IMG/VR virus record: IMGVR_UViG_3300025887_000011
Location: 1 to 64,000 of that record
Length of the DNA: 64,000 bases
Source of the DNA: a virus
Strand: one strand, 5' to 3'
The position numbers were made by a program, and so were the translations under genes. Positions 43,064 through 51,049 of the stretch are shown one piece after another. A model generated the notes under the pieces. The model was not told the DNA's origin and ran no database searches. It saw nothing but the letters and a program-made list of their open reading frames with translations. The stretch's first letter is position 1. Each line of letters opens with the position of its first letter.

Positions 43064-43761
43064 AAGTCTCTAAAAAGTTTGTAGTAGTGGTTTTGTAGAG
43101 GCGTTTTTTTAATATTAAACAAATCAGAACAATGTAAATTAAAACCAAGGAAACATTCTGGATTAACAGCACAACCATTTTCTACCATAGATTCTATACG
43201 GACAAACGTTTGACTATAAACATCCATATCTTTACTGTTTGAAAAACTAAAAAGATCGTTTACTGCGTATTCAGTATGAACAAATTGATCATTAATATAC
43301 ATGTTCTCTTGGTTGTAATCATCAATTTTAAAATCTTTTGTGAAAAACAAGTCGGTTCTTAACCTTACGGACCAATCAAAATCAACATTTCTTGCTTGAG
43401 AAAATAAAATCTTCAAGTTATTAGCCATCATAATTGAATAAAACATAGAAAATGTGTTTTCAATAGGATGCGGGAACCTTGGATCTGGGATTAAATCGCT
43501 TTTAAAAGATATAGGCTTCTCCAAAAGAAAAGAATCTGGATTAACATCTAAAATGTCAGAAACGTTTTTAGATTTATAAAAACCCCTGTCTGTTCTTTCT
43601 CCAAAATGACTTTTACCTTCTAAAGATTTATCAGACCAAGAGTGAAAAAATATATAAAAATTATATTCTGGGTTTGCCTCTACAATATGTCTTACATGTG
43701 ATTCAAAGCATTTTTTAAAGTCTCTAATTTGACCAGAATAACAAAGTGCTACGTTTTTCAT
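43060..43761 (-). CDS. Glycosyltransferase-like protein
   Basis: A 233-residue protein: MKNVALCYSGQIRDFKKCFE, YNFYIFFHSWSDKS, SMFYSIMMANNLK and WSVRLRTDLFFT, the last with RxD. This series is typical of small phage and bacterial proteins placed in glycan loci and annotated as putative glycosyltransferases (WavE-like). Overlaps both neighbours by 4 bases. Donor and acceptor unknown. Confidence 0.62.
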   Translation of the reverse strand: MKNVALCYSGQIRDFKKCFESHVRHIVEANPEYNFYIFFHSWSDKSLEGKSHFGERTDRGFYKSKNVSDILDVNPDSFLLEKPISFKSDLIPDPRFPHPIENTFSMFYSIMMANNLKILFSQARNVDFDWSVRLRTDLFFTKDFKIDDYNQENMYINDQFVHTEYAVNDLFSFSNSKDMDVYSQTFVRIESMVENGCAVNPECFLGFNLHCSDLFNIKKTPLQNHYYKLFRDL

Positions 43762-44702
43762 TTTATTTTTTCAATTAAGTTTTCAAATTTTCTTGCTATG
43801 TTCATCCAATCAAAAGACTCTGCATAGGAAACTATACTATCTCTTTGGTTTAAAGAAATATGTTTGTTTGTTTCTATTTTATCATTAATATAAATTATGT
43901 CATTTATCCTATCATCGGGAATAACAGTTATAAAATCCTTTGATGTATCTAGATTTTGAACACAAGCTTCTGTAACTACAAGCCCAAGACCAGCAGACAT
44001 AGCCTCTAAACATACTAATGGCTGAAGTTCAGAAGACGAAAGAAGTATCAAGTTAGCATAATGAGTCAAATCTTCTTTAACTTTTTTAGATTCCCATGCA
44101 CCTAAGTAATTAGGGTCATCTTTATTGAAATCACTATCAAAACAAGATCCTACATACTTAACCATCGATGTTTGGCTTTGCAGTTGAGCTTGCCTTTTTC
44201 TTGAATCTATCTTACCTAAGCATATACTATACTCTGAGTTCTCTACGTATTGTTTTTTAACCCTGTTAAATTTAGAAAAACAAACTCCGTTTGGCAATAT
44301 GTTTATTTTACTAGGAGATATTCCAACTTTTAAAAGTAGGTTTTCTTCGAAGGTTGTTAGGCAAAAAAAGTTACAGTCATAAAAAAACTCCCTTATCAAC
44401 TTTTCGTGAAAAGGCAAGCTGTTTATAAAACTACCGTCATGAGTTGTAATAATTTTTTTACACTTGAGGTGAGGCATCATTTCCCAATGCTTACCGTAGT
44501 GCAGGTGAACTATATCTGGATTTATTTCAAGAACTTTTTGATGAGTAAGGTTAGTCGATTTTTCATTTATAAAATAAACATCATGACCAAGCTTTCTTAA
44601 TGATTCATACTGGTTCCAAAGCACAGTCTCTAAAGCGCCCCAACCATCTGGAGGTATTTCTATTTCACCTGGAGCTATAAAACATATTTTCATTTTGAAC
44701 AC
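43758..44702 (-). CDS. GT4-family glycosyltransferase
   Basis: A 314-residue GT-B enzyme. The N-terminal start CFIAPGEIEIPPDGWGALET has the Gly-rich donor loop. HYGKHWEMMPHLKCKKIITT HDG, LPNGVCFSKFNRV and ICLGKIDSRKRQAQL mark the fold, and SSELQPLVCLEAMSAGLGLV holds the Glu of the C-terminal donor site. Family 4 enzymes use activated sugars such as GDP- or UDP-hexoses. It overlaps its neighbours and belongs to the glycan operon started at 47025. Confidence 0.83.
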   Translation of the reverse strand: MFKMKICFIAPGEIEIPPDGWGALETVLWNQYESLRKLGHDVYFINEKSTNLTHQKVLEINPDIVHLHYGKHWEMMPHLKCKKIITTHDGSFINSLPFHEKLIREFFYDCNFFCLTTFEENLLLKVGISPSKINILPNGVCFSKFNRVKKQYVENSEYSICLGKIDSRKRQAQLQSQTSMVKYVGSCFDSDFNKDDPNYLGAWESKKVKEDLTHYANLILLSSSELQPLVCLEAMSAGLGLVVTEACVQNLDTSKDFITVIPDDRINDIIYINDKIETNKHISLNQRDSIVSYAESFDWMNIARKFENLIEKIK

Positions 44703-45286
44703 AGTTTATTGTAAATTTCTATATCTTTTTCGTAAAGAAACTTATAATCTTCGAATTTAACTTCTGAGATTTTATTGCCAACAGATTCGTTTTGATGATA
44801 AGCTTCAACCTTTACGTCTAAGTATTCAGATAAGTTATCAAAAAGTTGATCGTCACACAAGAAGTCTTTATCGGTTATTTTTTTTTCTCCATCAAAAATA
44901 AATTCGTTTTGAGGACATCCATGTATAAAGTTACAACTTTGAATGTAATACTTGTTTCTTATTGAATTAAGGTAAGAATAATAAAAAAACAAATGTTCTG
45001 GGTTTCCTAAGTGCTTGGTAGCATAGGAAAGAGAAGAATAAAACCTTTCTTCTGGGTTTCTAATCGTAGAAAAAACTTTATAACCGTTATCTATAGCTGA
45101 CTGTATAACATGAAATTTAGAGTAGTGCATTGGCAGCATATGAGTTTTATCTATAGTCCCATCTTCGGTTGCCATATGAGTATCTATAAGATCTGGATCT
45201 ATCTTCTTAAAAGATTTGTATATAGAAGAACCCCAATTCTTAGGGATATGTATATATAGGAATTTTAACTTGTGACTAACCAGCAT
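44690..45286 (-). CDS. Sulfotransferase_2-type carbohydrate sulfotransferase
   Basis: A 198-residue protein. FLYIHIPKNWGSSIYKSFKK (about 9-28) is the PAPS 5'-phosphosulfate loop in the Golgi-type sulfotransferase form (HIPKxGGTS), and FSTIRNPEERFYSSLSY (about 72-88) is the 3'-phosphate motif (R-N-P-x-x-R-x-x-S). It differs from the sulfotransferase at 1382-2179. Placed between a GT90 and a GT4, it probably sulfates the same glycan. Confidence 0.78.
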   Translation of the reverse strand: MLVSHKLKFLYIHIPKNWGSSIYKSFKKIDPDLIDTHMATEDGTIDKTHMLPMHYSKFHVIQSAIDNGYKVFSTIRNPEERFYSSLSYATKHLGNPEHLFFYYSYLNSIRNKYYIQSCNFIHGCPQNEFIFDGEKKITDKDFLCDDQLFDNLSEYLDVKVEAYHQNESVGNKISEVKFEDYKFLYEKDIEIYNKLCSK

Positions 45287-46334
45287 TGTATATTTCGTTG
45301 TATTTTAGTAAAGCTTCTTTAGTGTAACTCATTTGGAAACCTCTGTCAAGTATAATAGATGCAAAATATTGTTGTTTTTTTATTAATGCTTCTACGTCTT
45401 CTTTTTTCTTAAACGCCTTAAAATCTTCAAGAAAGGATTCTTCTTCGAATGTAGGAAGAATTCCAAGATTGTTTAAAAAAGAATGATACCAAATATAATC
45501 GTCTTCATTCTCTTTTGGTTTCACCTGTATCAATAAAGAATTAGAAGCGAGTTGCCACATCATCCTATCTCCAGAAACTGTGTTTCCGTTTATATAGGCT
45601 ATGTATTTATATTTTAATTGATCTTCTGAAGAAGTATGCTCTGAATATATTTCACTTTTATTTATATTGTGGCTTTTTAACATATCATCAGAGTAATGAG
45701 CAAAAAAGGTTATTTTAGAATCTATATATTCAGAGTCTTTATTGTTAATGCAGAACGTTAATCTTTGATTTAAAAGATCTTCTCTTTGTTTGCTTGTGTC
45801 TGAACCTCTAAATATTATGCCATCTTTTTTTTCTGAAAAAGGAATGTCATCATTTAGGTAAGTTCTTATTTTGTAACCAAAGGTCAAGACCCCGCATACT
45901 AATGGGTCTGGCATTCCAATATGATTACTTGACTTATGCCTACCGAATGTAGAGAACTTTGTATATTTATCTGTGATTGGTAGGCCGTCATTTAAACAAG
46001 CTACAAACCTGCAATTTAATTTAATTTTATAAGTGTCTATGACTGATTTAATCAAGCCGTAAAAACTTTGAAGTTTCCATTCGTTATTTTTATCTGCAAT
46101 AGCATCTATAACTTTAATAGGTGACAATTCTCCATTTTGATCTGTATCTGGATCTTCAGTATTAATTTCAAAAACGAATTCAAGAAGGCTTGCTCTTTCA
46201 TGTTTTTCTAGAAAACTTTTGTTAAATTTTATGGTATTATTTTTAAATTCGCTTTCTATGCAGTAATCAACTACATCTTCACTTGTGTATAAAGTAGACA
46301 TCTTTTCTATTATTTTGGTATTTTTTAAATTCAC
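45276..46334 (-). CDS. GT90-type glycosyltransferase (CAP10/POGLUT-like)
   Basis: A 352-residue protein. The C-terminal two thirds match glycosyltransferase family 90: DGIIFRGSDTSKQREDLLNQ, ITFFAHYSDDML, QLKYKYIAYINGNTVSGDRM then MWQLASNSLLIQV and WYHSFL. Eukaryotic relatives add xylose or glucose; phage and marine bacterial versions are of unknown donor. It overlaps its neighbour at each end (56 and 11 bases). A later ATG at 46301 (MSTLYTSEDVVDYCIESEF) would avoid most of the first overlap. Confidence 0.77.
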   Translation of the reverse strand: MNLKNTKIIEKMSTLYTSEDVVDYCIESEFKNNTIKFNKSFLEKHERASLLEFVFEINTEDPDTDQNGELSPIKVIDAIADKNNEWKLQSFYGLIKSVIDTYKIKLNCRFVACLNDGLPITDKYTKFSTFGRHKSSNHIGMPDPLVCGVLTFGYKIRTYLNDDIPFSEKKDGIIFRGSDTSKQREDLLNQRLTFCINNKDSEYIDSKITFFAHYSDDMLKSHNINKSEIYSEHTSSEDQLKYKYIAYINGNTVSGDRMMWQLASNSLLIQVKPKENEDDYIWYHSFLNNLGILPTFEEESFLEDFKAFKKKEDVEALIKKQQYFASIILDRGFQMSYTKEALLKYNEIYNAG

Positions 46335-47025
46335 TACATACTGGATCGCCCATTAAGAATTTGTTTTCAGAAAGTATAGATCTTAATAAATATTGAAGTA
46401 TCCACATGTCAGAATTAAAATCGGTGTTACCCATCTTTATTCTGGTTTCACAAAATTTTTGATAAAACAATAGCATATCTTCATATCGACCTCCTACAAC
46501 GCCCATATTTATAAGCTCCCAAGAATTATTATTAATAATGAATTTAACACTGTCATCCCAATTAAATTGATTGTGAACATTCAAGTATGGGAACTCTTGT
46601 AATTGGATGCTGTCTTTACAAGCAAAATAAGAATAATCTGGGAAAGATTCAATAAGTCCAGAAGGATCTTTTACAACGACAACATCAGAAGCATCAGTAT
46701 GAAATACTGTGTCGAATTTATTTTCTTCAAGATAGTTTCTAAAACAAAAGAATCTATAGTCGTTATTTGAATATTCAAAGTCACCTACCTTCTTGAATTT
46801 TATTTTATCTGTCTCGTATTTTGATACAAAATCATCAGATAATCCATCATAAAAAAGAACAGCATTTAGATTTTTATCTAAAATAGAATTATACCATTTT
46901 TCAATATATGGAAAATAATCCTTTTGTATATGGTTGTTTTCCATCCTGCCGACAACATGCTTGTCATCGACACTGTTTGGATGTATTTTTTTTGTGAAAT
47001 ATGAACTAAGTATTACACTCGACAT
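46279..47025 (-). CDS. GT-A fold glycosyltransferase
   Basis: A 248-residue protein. FFCFRNYLEENKFDTVFHTD then ASDVVVVKDPSGL is the acidic D-x-S-D (DxD-like) metal site of GT-A enzymes, followed by INMGVVGGRYEDMLLFYQKF and NSDMWILQYLL, typical of small hexosyl- or galactosyl-transferases. It is the first gene of the glycan operon, with a strong promoter 5 bases before the ATG. Confidence 0.7.
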   Translation of the reverse strand: MSSVILSSYFTKKIHPNSVDDKHVVGRMENNHIQKDYFPYIEKWYNSILDKNLNAVLFYDGLSDDFVSKYETDKIKFKKVGDFEYSNNDYRFFCFRNYLEENKFDTVFHTDASDVVVVKDPSGLIESFPDYSYFACKDSIQLQEFPYLNVHNQFNWDDSVKFIINNNSWELINMGVVGGRYEDMLLFYQKFCETRIKMGNTDFNSDMWILQYLLRSILSENKFLMGDPVCSEFKKYQNNRKDVYFIHK

Positions 47026-47058
47026 GAGGTATTATACCTCAAATGCTTTCGTCTTCAA
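47026..47058 (-). promoter_or_regulatory. Leaderless promoter with palindrome over the -10 (glycan operon)
   Basis: Minus strand: TTGAAG (47053-47058), 16 bases, TATAAT (47031-47036), 5 bases, ATG at 47025. The -10 lies in the centre of a perfect 15-base palindrome GAGGTAT-T-ATACCTC (47026-47040), a likely operator position or an RNA structure at the 5' end. Confidence 0.62.
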
Positions 47059-47914
47059 CTATATAATCTACATATTTTAGATCTGAATTGATTTCAAGTA
47101 TTTCGTCCATATTGACAACGGAAGACTCATCCCAACCCCACTGACTAAGTATTTCCTCATCATCCCATTCTACAGCCTCAGAAGATACCGATTTGTTTAC
47201 TGGTTTTTTACTCCACATCTTACAAGACCAGTAACGGGGTGTCGTTTTATCCTTGGCTGTATCACACTTATGTCTAGCTCTAAAGCTACGACGGCGATCT
47301 GGATCATCTCTTTTGATTTCCATATTTGGGTCACCAAACTTAACTACGATAACGTTGCCCGTTTTTGGGCTTTTTACGTAAACTCCAAATTTTTTGCTTT
47401 CACCTTTTAGCCGAAACGGCTTATTAAGTGTCTTTTTTTCAGCTTCTGAATAGAAGAGCTCTTCGCATTCAGCATCTTGATCCCATTTTTCCAAACCAGC
47501 CTTAACCAAATCTAGGTTTGCTAAGTTTAAATCTAAATCGGAGAAAGAAAAGAACGAGCAGATATTTTCTCCTTCTTCTCGGTAACGATTAGATATAATG
47601 TCTTTTTCAGATTCAATATATTGTTCGTCAACATTTTCTCCTCTGTTGCACTTTAAAAACATATTTACCCTGGCCATAGCCCATTGGCTTTTGGTTTTGC
47701 CAACCCTATGAGTAGAATTATAAGAATGAGAACCTCTTAAATAAACTCTTTTTAACTGATCTTCAGATACTTTATTTTCATAACGGTCGTTATGTTTTTG
47801 AGTTTTTTCAGATATAACGGAAGAGATTATTTCAGAAACATCGAATGAACTAAGGTAATTAACCTTGTAATCTTTGTTTAATTCTTTTATTTGCTTAGAA
47901 AAATCGTATTCCAT
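47039..47914 (-). CDS. Phage protein with DUF5824-like and DUF6321-like domains
   Basis: A 291-residue protein. Residues about 52-95 (QLKRVYLRGSHSYNSTHRVG, QWAMARVNMFLK) follow the pattern of a phage domain I know as DUF5824. Residues about 175-235 (FGVYVKSPKTGNVIVVKFGD, FRARHKCDTAKD, RYWSCKMW) follow that of DUF6321. Both occur in phage proteins near capsid or portal genes, sometimes as one fusion; functions are not established. The stop overlaps the palindromic promoter of the next operon. No Shine-Dalgarno and no clear promoter in the 41 bases upstream. Confidence 0.6.
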   Translation of the reverse strand: MEYDFSKQIKELNKDYKVNYLSSFDVSEIISSVISEKTQKHNDRYENKVSEDQLKRVYLRGSHSYNSTHRVGKTKSQWAMARVNMFLKCNRGENVDEQYIESEKDIISNRYREEGENICSFFSFSDLDLNLANLDLVKAGLEKWDQDAECEELFYSEAEKKTLNKPFRLKGESKKFGVYVKSPKTGNVIVVKFGDPNMEIKRDDPDRRRSFRARHKCDTAKDKTTPRYWSCKMWSKKPVNKSVSSEAVEWDDEEILSQWGWDESSVVNMDEILEINSDLKYVDYIVEDESI

Positions 47915-47955
47915 TGTGATAAATTATTACACTAAAATTTTAAAATAATGAAACG

Positions 47956-49626
47956 TTAACCTTCGCAAGATGTACATTCCATGATAGATTGAGCTAAAGC
48001 TTGGCTTGGGTTTGTGCTCCTTTGGTAGTAGAAACCCTTAAGGCCCATTTCCCAACCCAAAATCATAAGATCACTGACTTCCTTTGGGGACGCTTTAGGG
48101 TGAACCATTAGATTGAGAGATTGGCCTTGGTCTATATACTTTTGGCGTTGAGAAGCTTGTATTACAATTTCTTTCTGGGATACTTCTGAAAATGTTTTGA
48201 ATACATCCTTTTCGTGTTCGTCCAGAAAGCTCAAGTGTTGCACTGATCCGTCCTTAACCAAAATTGATTTCCATACGGCTTCTGTGTTTTTACCTTTAGA
48301 TTCAAGGAGTCTCTCTAGATGTGGGCTTCTAATTGTGAATTTTCCTTTTGCTGAATTCTTTGTATAGTAATTAACAGTAGGCTCAATTCCTTGAGATACC
48401 TGACCAAGAATAAGAGAACTCGTTGTAGTGGGAGCGACTGCCATTGTGGTAGTGTTTCTACGCCCATAACCTTTCAATACTTCTGGTTCTCCAAATACTT
48501 TAGCTAGTTCTTCAGTGGCTTTATCTGCTCTTTCTCTGATGGTTCTGAAGATTTCTGCATTTTTCATCTTAGCTTCCATGCTTTCAAAAGAAATCATGTT
48601 GTCTTGTAAATAAGAATGCCAGCCAAGAACACCCATCCCCAAAGCTCTGTGACGCTTTGCAAAGTCGTGATCAGGCTCCATATAAGGAATGTCCTCAGTC
48701 TTATTGATGTATTCCTCCATTACGGAATCAAGAAAGTAAACCATTGTTTCAATAGCATCAGTCTCAACGATCTGGTCCCATCTTTCCAGATTAAGGGAAG
48801 ATAAGCAACAGACAAATGATTCTTCTGGTGATGATGGCAATGCAATCTCATTGCAGAGATTTGAAGCGTAAATCTTCATGTCTTTATCTTTATATACTTG
48901 AGGCGCGTTTTTATTCGCGGTATCTTGGAAAAACAAGTATGGATAACCCGATTCAAACTTTTTCTGCACAATCTTCGCCCAGATCTTTCGCTTATCAATA
49001 TCTCCACCTTTCATGCTCTCCATCCATTCGTCTGTAATAGTAACAGCAAATGATAGGTCTTGAATTGGATGACCGTCAGACCTGATGCGAAGAAACTCTA
49101 CAATGTCTGGATGGTCAACTGGAAGATAGGCAGCAAAAGAACCTCTGCGAACACTGCTCTGAGACACTACAGAAGTAACCTTATCAAATAACTCCATGAA
49201 GTGAACAGATCCAGAAGAGCTTCCTCCTGTGCTAATGGATTTGCCCCTGCCTCTCAATTCACCGAAATAACCAGAAGTTCCAGCTCCATGCTTGGTTTGC
49301 ATACCAACCTCAGACTGTTTTGTTAGAATGCCCTCCATTGTATCTGGAACATAAACGCCATTACATGAAACTGGCAAACCTCTATCTCTTCCGTAGTTAG
49401 CCCAAACAGGGCTAGATAAAGAAAAGAAGCCGAGAGACATATAATGCTCAAACTTCTCGCATAAGTTAGAAAAACTACCCTTATGTTCCGCAGGGGCGCG
49501 AGATACGAAATCTTTCTGAAAAGCCTCGCCTACACTTAATACTCTATCAATCAAACTTTCGCCATCAAGATATCCTCTGTTTAAGATTTGCTTCGAAGTT
49601 TCGTTGTTCCAATAATATTTTTTCAT
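47956..49626 (-). CDS. nrdA: Ribonucleotide reductase class Ia, alpha subunit
   Basis: A 556-residue NrdA that reduces ribonucleotides to deoxyribonucleotides. Redox Cys C88 (PVSCNGVY) pairs with C273/C274 (VCCLSSLNL). The radical site is N256, C258 and E260 (SNLCNEI). FYYQRST holds the Tyr pair of the radical path, and the C-terminal CTSC (551-554) is the shuttle. Compared with about 760 residues in E. coli, the N-terminal ATP-cone is missing, so dATP feedback should be absent. Overlaps nrdB by 4 bases. Confidence 0.93.
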   Translation of the reverse strand: MKKYYWNNETSKQILNRGYLDGESLIDRVLSVGEAFQKDFVSRAPAEHKGSFSNLCEKFEHYMSLGFFSLSSPVWANYGRDRGLPVSCNGVYVPDTMEGILTKQSEVGMQTKHGAGTSGYFGELRGRGKSISTGGSSSGSVHFMELFDKVTSVVSQSSVRRGSFAAYLPVDHPDIVEFLRIRSDGHPIQDLSFAVTITDEWMESMKGGDIDKRKIWAKIVQKKFESGYPYLFFQDTANKNAPQVYKDKDMKIYASNLCNEIALPSSPEESFVCCLSSLNLERWDQIVETDAIETMVYFLDSVMEEYINKTEDIPYMEPDHDFAKRHRALGMGVLGWHSYLQDNMISFESMEAKMKNAEIFRTIRERADKATEELAKVFGEPEVLKGYGRRNTTTMAVAPTTTSSLILGQVSQGIEPTVNYYTKNSAKGKFTIRSPHLERLLESKGKNTEAVWKSILVKDGSVQHLSFLDEHEKDVFKTFSEVSQKEIVIQASQRQKYIDQGQSLNLMVHPKASPKEVSDLMILGWEMGLKGFYYQRSTNPSQALAQSIMECTSCEG

Positions 49627-50600
49627 GCAAATACGCTCTCTAGATCAAATGTTTGTGATTTTTTTGAATACTCCACGGGGCGGGAGTGAAAGAAGTCTGT
49701 GGAATTATTCCCCATCAACTCCTCTTCGAACCACATTGTATCTTTTATCAAGGTATTGTCAACATCAAATGACTTTTTAAATGAAATTTGTTCAAGGGAG
49801 TCATTGATTCTTTCTTTTATAAATTCTTTAAGTAGCGGAGCGCTAAGACCTTTTTCGTTTATACCATTCACCATCCAATCAATAATTTTAGCTTCTGCAA
49901 TATAAGCCTGTTCAGCCTCTTGCCTGATACGCTCTTCAAGCTCCTCGTCGAAAAGCTCTGGATGCTCTTCTCTGATTGTATTTATAATTTTAATACCTAC
50001 TTGAGCATGTATGTTTTCTTCATTTCTTGTATACCTAACTTGCTGCTCTGTATCCTTAAGAACATTTTTATTTCTGGAGAACCAGTTAATAATGTAAAAC
50101 TGACTCATCAATGATACGTTCTCAACAAACAGAGTAAACAGAATCAATGAATATACATATTGCTTCTTAGAATCCTTGTAATACCTATGGTTATATTTAC
50201 GCAAATAATTAACCCTACCTTCAATAAAATCCAATTTCAGGTTTTCTTCGAAAACGTCCTCTAAACCAAGGACCTTAAGAAGCCTTTCGTATGCATTATT
50301 ATGAACGACTTCAACGTTTGCCATTACATAACCAAGGTCTGTTAACGAAGGGTGAGGTAGGTTATCTCCGAGTTTGGCCCAAAACTTTTTAACAGCCACC
50401 TCAATTTGTCCGATTGCAGATAAAGTTCTAATGATGATCTCTCTTTGTTGATCGTCCATTGTAATATTAAAATCTTGAATGTCAGAAGAAAAACTAAATT
50501 CCTTATCCGTCCAAAAGCCATTATGCATGACTTCAATGAATTCTTCTGCCCATGGATAATGATTAGGTTTTCTTGATATCTGCTCGTCGAATATACTCAT
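49623..50600 (-). CDS. nrdB: Ribonucleotide reductase class Ia, beta subunit
   Basis: A 325-residue radical-generating subunit. Metal ligands: E67 (GQIEVAV), E97 and H100 (VEVVHNNAY), E160 (LFVENVS), E195 and H198 (EENIH). Y104, four residues after H100, matches the radical Tyr. The first ligand is Glu, not the Asp of E. coli. The C-terminal end ...FDLESVF keeps the acidic-aromatic tail that docks NrdA. It heads a two-gene nrdBA unit with an 80-base leader and no Shine-Dalgarno. Confidence 0.92.
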   Translation of the reverse strand: MSIFDEQISRKPNHYPWAEEFIEVMHNGFWTDKEFSFSSDIQDFNITMDDQQREIIIRTLSAIGQIEVAVKKFWAKLGDNLPHPSLTDLGYVMANVEVVHNNAYERLLKVLGLEDVFEENLKLDFIEGRVNYLRKYNHRYYKDSKKQYVYSLILFTLFVENVSLMSQFYIINWFSRNKNVLKDTEQQVRYTRNEENIHAQVGIKIINTIREEHPELFDEELEERIRQEAEQAYIAEAKIIDWMVNGINEKGLSAPLLKEFIKERINDSLEQISFKKSFDVDNTLIKDTMWFEEELMGNNSTDFFHSRPVEYSKKSQTFDLESVFA

Positions 50601-50687
50601 TTTGTTGTTTTTTTTGGTTTGTTTTGGTTTCTATTGCTGGCGAGACTCGCTCAAAAGCTCCTAATGCCTCCCGCTGATTTAATTTAC

Positions 50688-50715
50688 ACTGTAGTTATAT
50701 TTTGGTCACAGTCAA
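50688..50715 (-). promoter_or_regulatory. Promoter for nrdBA
   Basis: Minus strand: TTGACT (50710-50715), 16 bases, TACAGT (50688-50693). The start would leave a leader of about 80 bases, unlike the leaderless promoters nearby. The inverted repeat at 50714-50730 overlaps the -35, a possible operator. Confidence 0.48.
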
Positions 50716-50766
50716 CTATGAAATATAGTTAATTTTTTGACTTGAAAAAAAAGTTGAAAAAAGTTG

Positions 50767-50795
50767 TAGAAAAAATTGCTGACAAGTTTTATAAT
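50767..50795 (+). promoter_or_regulatory. Candidate rightward promoter in the divergent region
   Basis: TATAAT (50790-50795) with a weak -35 TAGAAA (50767-50772) at 17 bases. An ATA codon that opens a 41-codon frame begins 6 bases after the -10. Confidence 0.42.
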
Positions 50796-50801
50796 CAGTA
50801 G

Positions 50802-50927
50802 ATATCGAACAGCGAAAAAGAAAGCGTCGAAGTCAACGATATAGATAACTTAATCACTGAACAACTCAATAAAGGTCTCGTTAAGCATATGCTTTACGTA
50901 ATTTATTTAAAAACAAGTTTTAAATAA
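50802..50927 (+). CDS. Possible 41-residue frame with AUA start
   Basis: The frame follows an in-frame TAG and reads ISNSEKESVEVNDIDNLITE then QLNKGLVKHMLYVIYLKTSF and K before TAA. No ATG, GTG or TTG opens it before codon 30. Its composition looks protein-like, and it begins 6 bases after a TATAAT, the same geometry as the leaderless genes here. It may use AUA, be a mutated former gene, or be non-coding. Confidence 0.3.
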   Translation: MSNSEKESVEVNDIDNLITEQLNKGLVKHMLYVIYLKTSFK

Positions 50928-51014
50928 ATAACAACAAAAAGGAGGAGTTTTAAAAAAAATACGTAATTTTCTAATTTTAAAGAAAAAGAGCAAAAGAAAC
51001 TTTATCTTTTTTTG

Positions 51015-51042
51015 TTGACAACTTTAATAAAAAGAATATAAT
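51015..51042 (+). promoter_or_regulatory. Consensus sigma70 promoter, leaderless (dNMP kinase operon)
   Basis: Perfect TTGACA (51015-51020), 16 bases, perfect TATAAT (51037-51042), then 7 bases (AGCCTGC) to the ATG at 51050. The clearest example of the leaderless promoter class. Confidence 0.82.
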
Positions 51043-51049
51043 AGCCTGC

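Larger units (their letters stand above)
50601..51049. other. 449-base divergent regulatory region
   Basis: It holds, from left: a GC-richer nrdB leader with GCGAG-A-CTCGC (about 50639-50650); the nrdB promoter; an inverted repeat AACTAT-GAAAT-ATAGTT (50714-50730) that overlaps its -35; a rightward TATAAT and a 41-codon open frame without ATG (50802-50927); an AT-only hairpin TTATTTAAAA/TTTTAAATAA (50903-50927); a direct repeat TACGTAATTT (50895, 50960); an orphan AAGGAGGAG (50939-50947); and the strong rightward promoter at 51015-51042. No tRNA-like fold is seen. Confidence 0.6.

Noticed and set aside
50939-50947. AAGGAGGAG as a ribosome-binding site
   Set aside because: No ATG, GTG or TTG follows within 15 bases, and other genes here lack such sites. 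Its role is unclear.
50601-51049. tRNA or structured RNA gene in the divergent region
   Set aside because: I find no cloverleaf or CCA-type end, and the hairpins seen are short and AT-rich.
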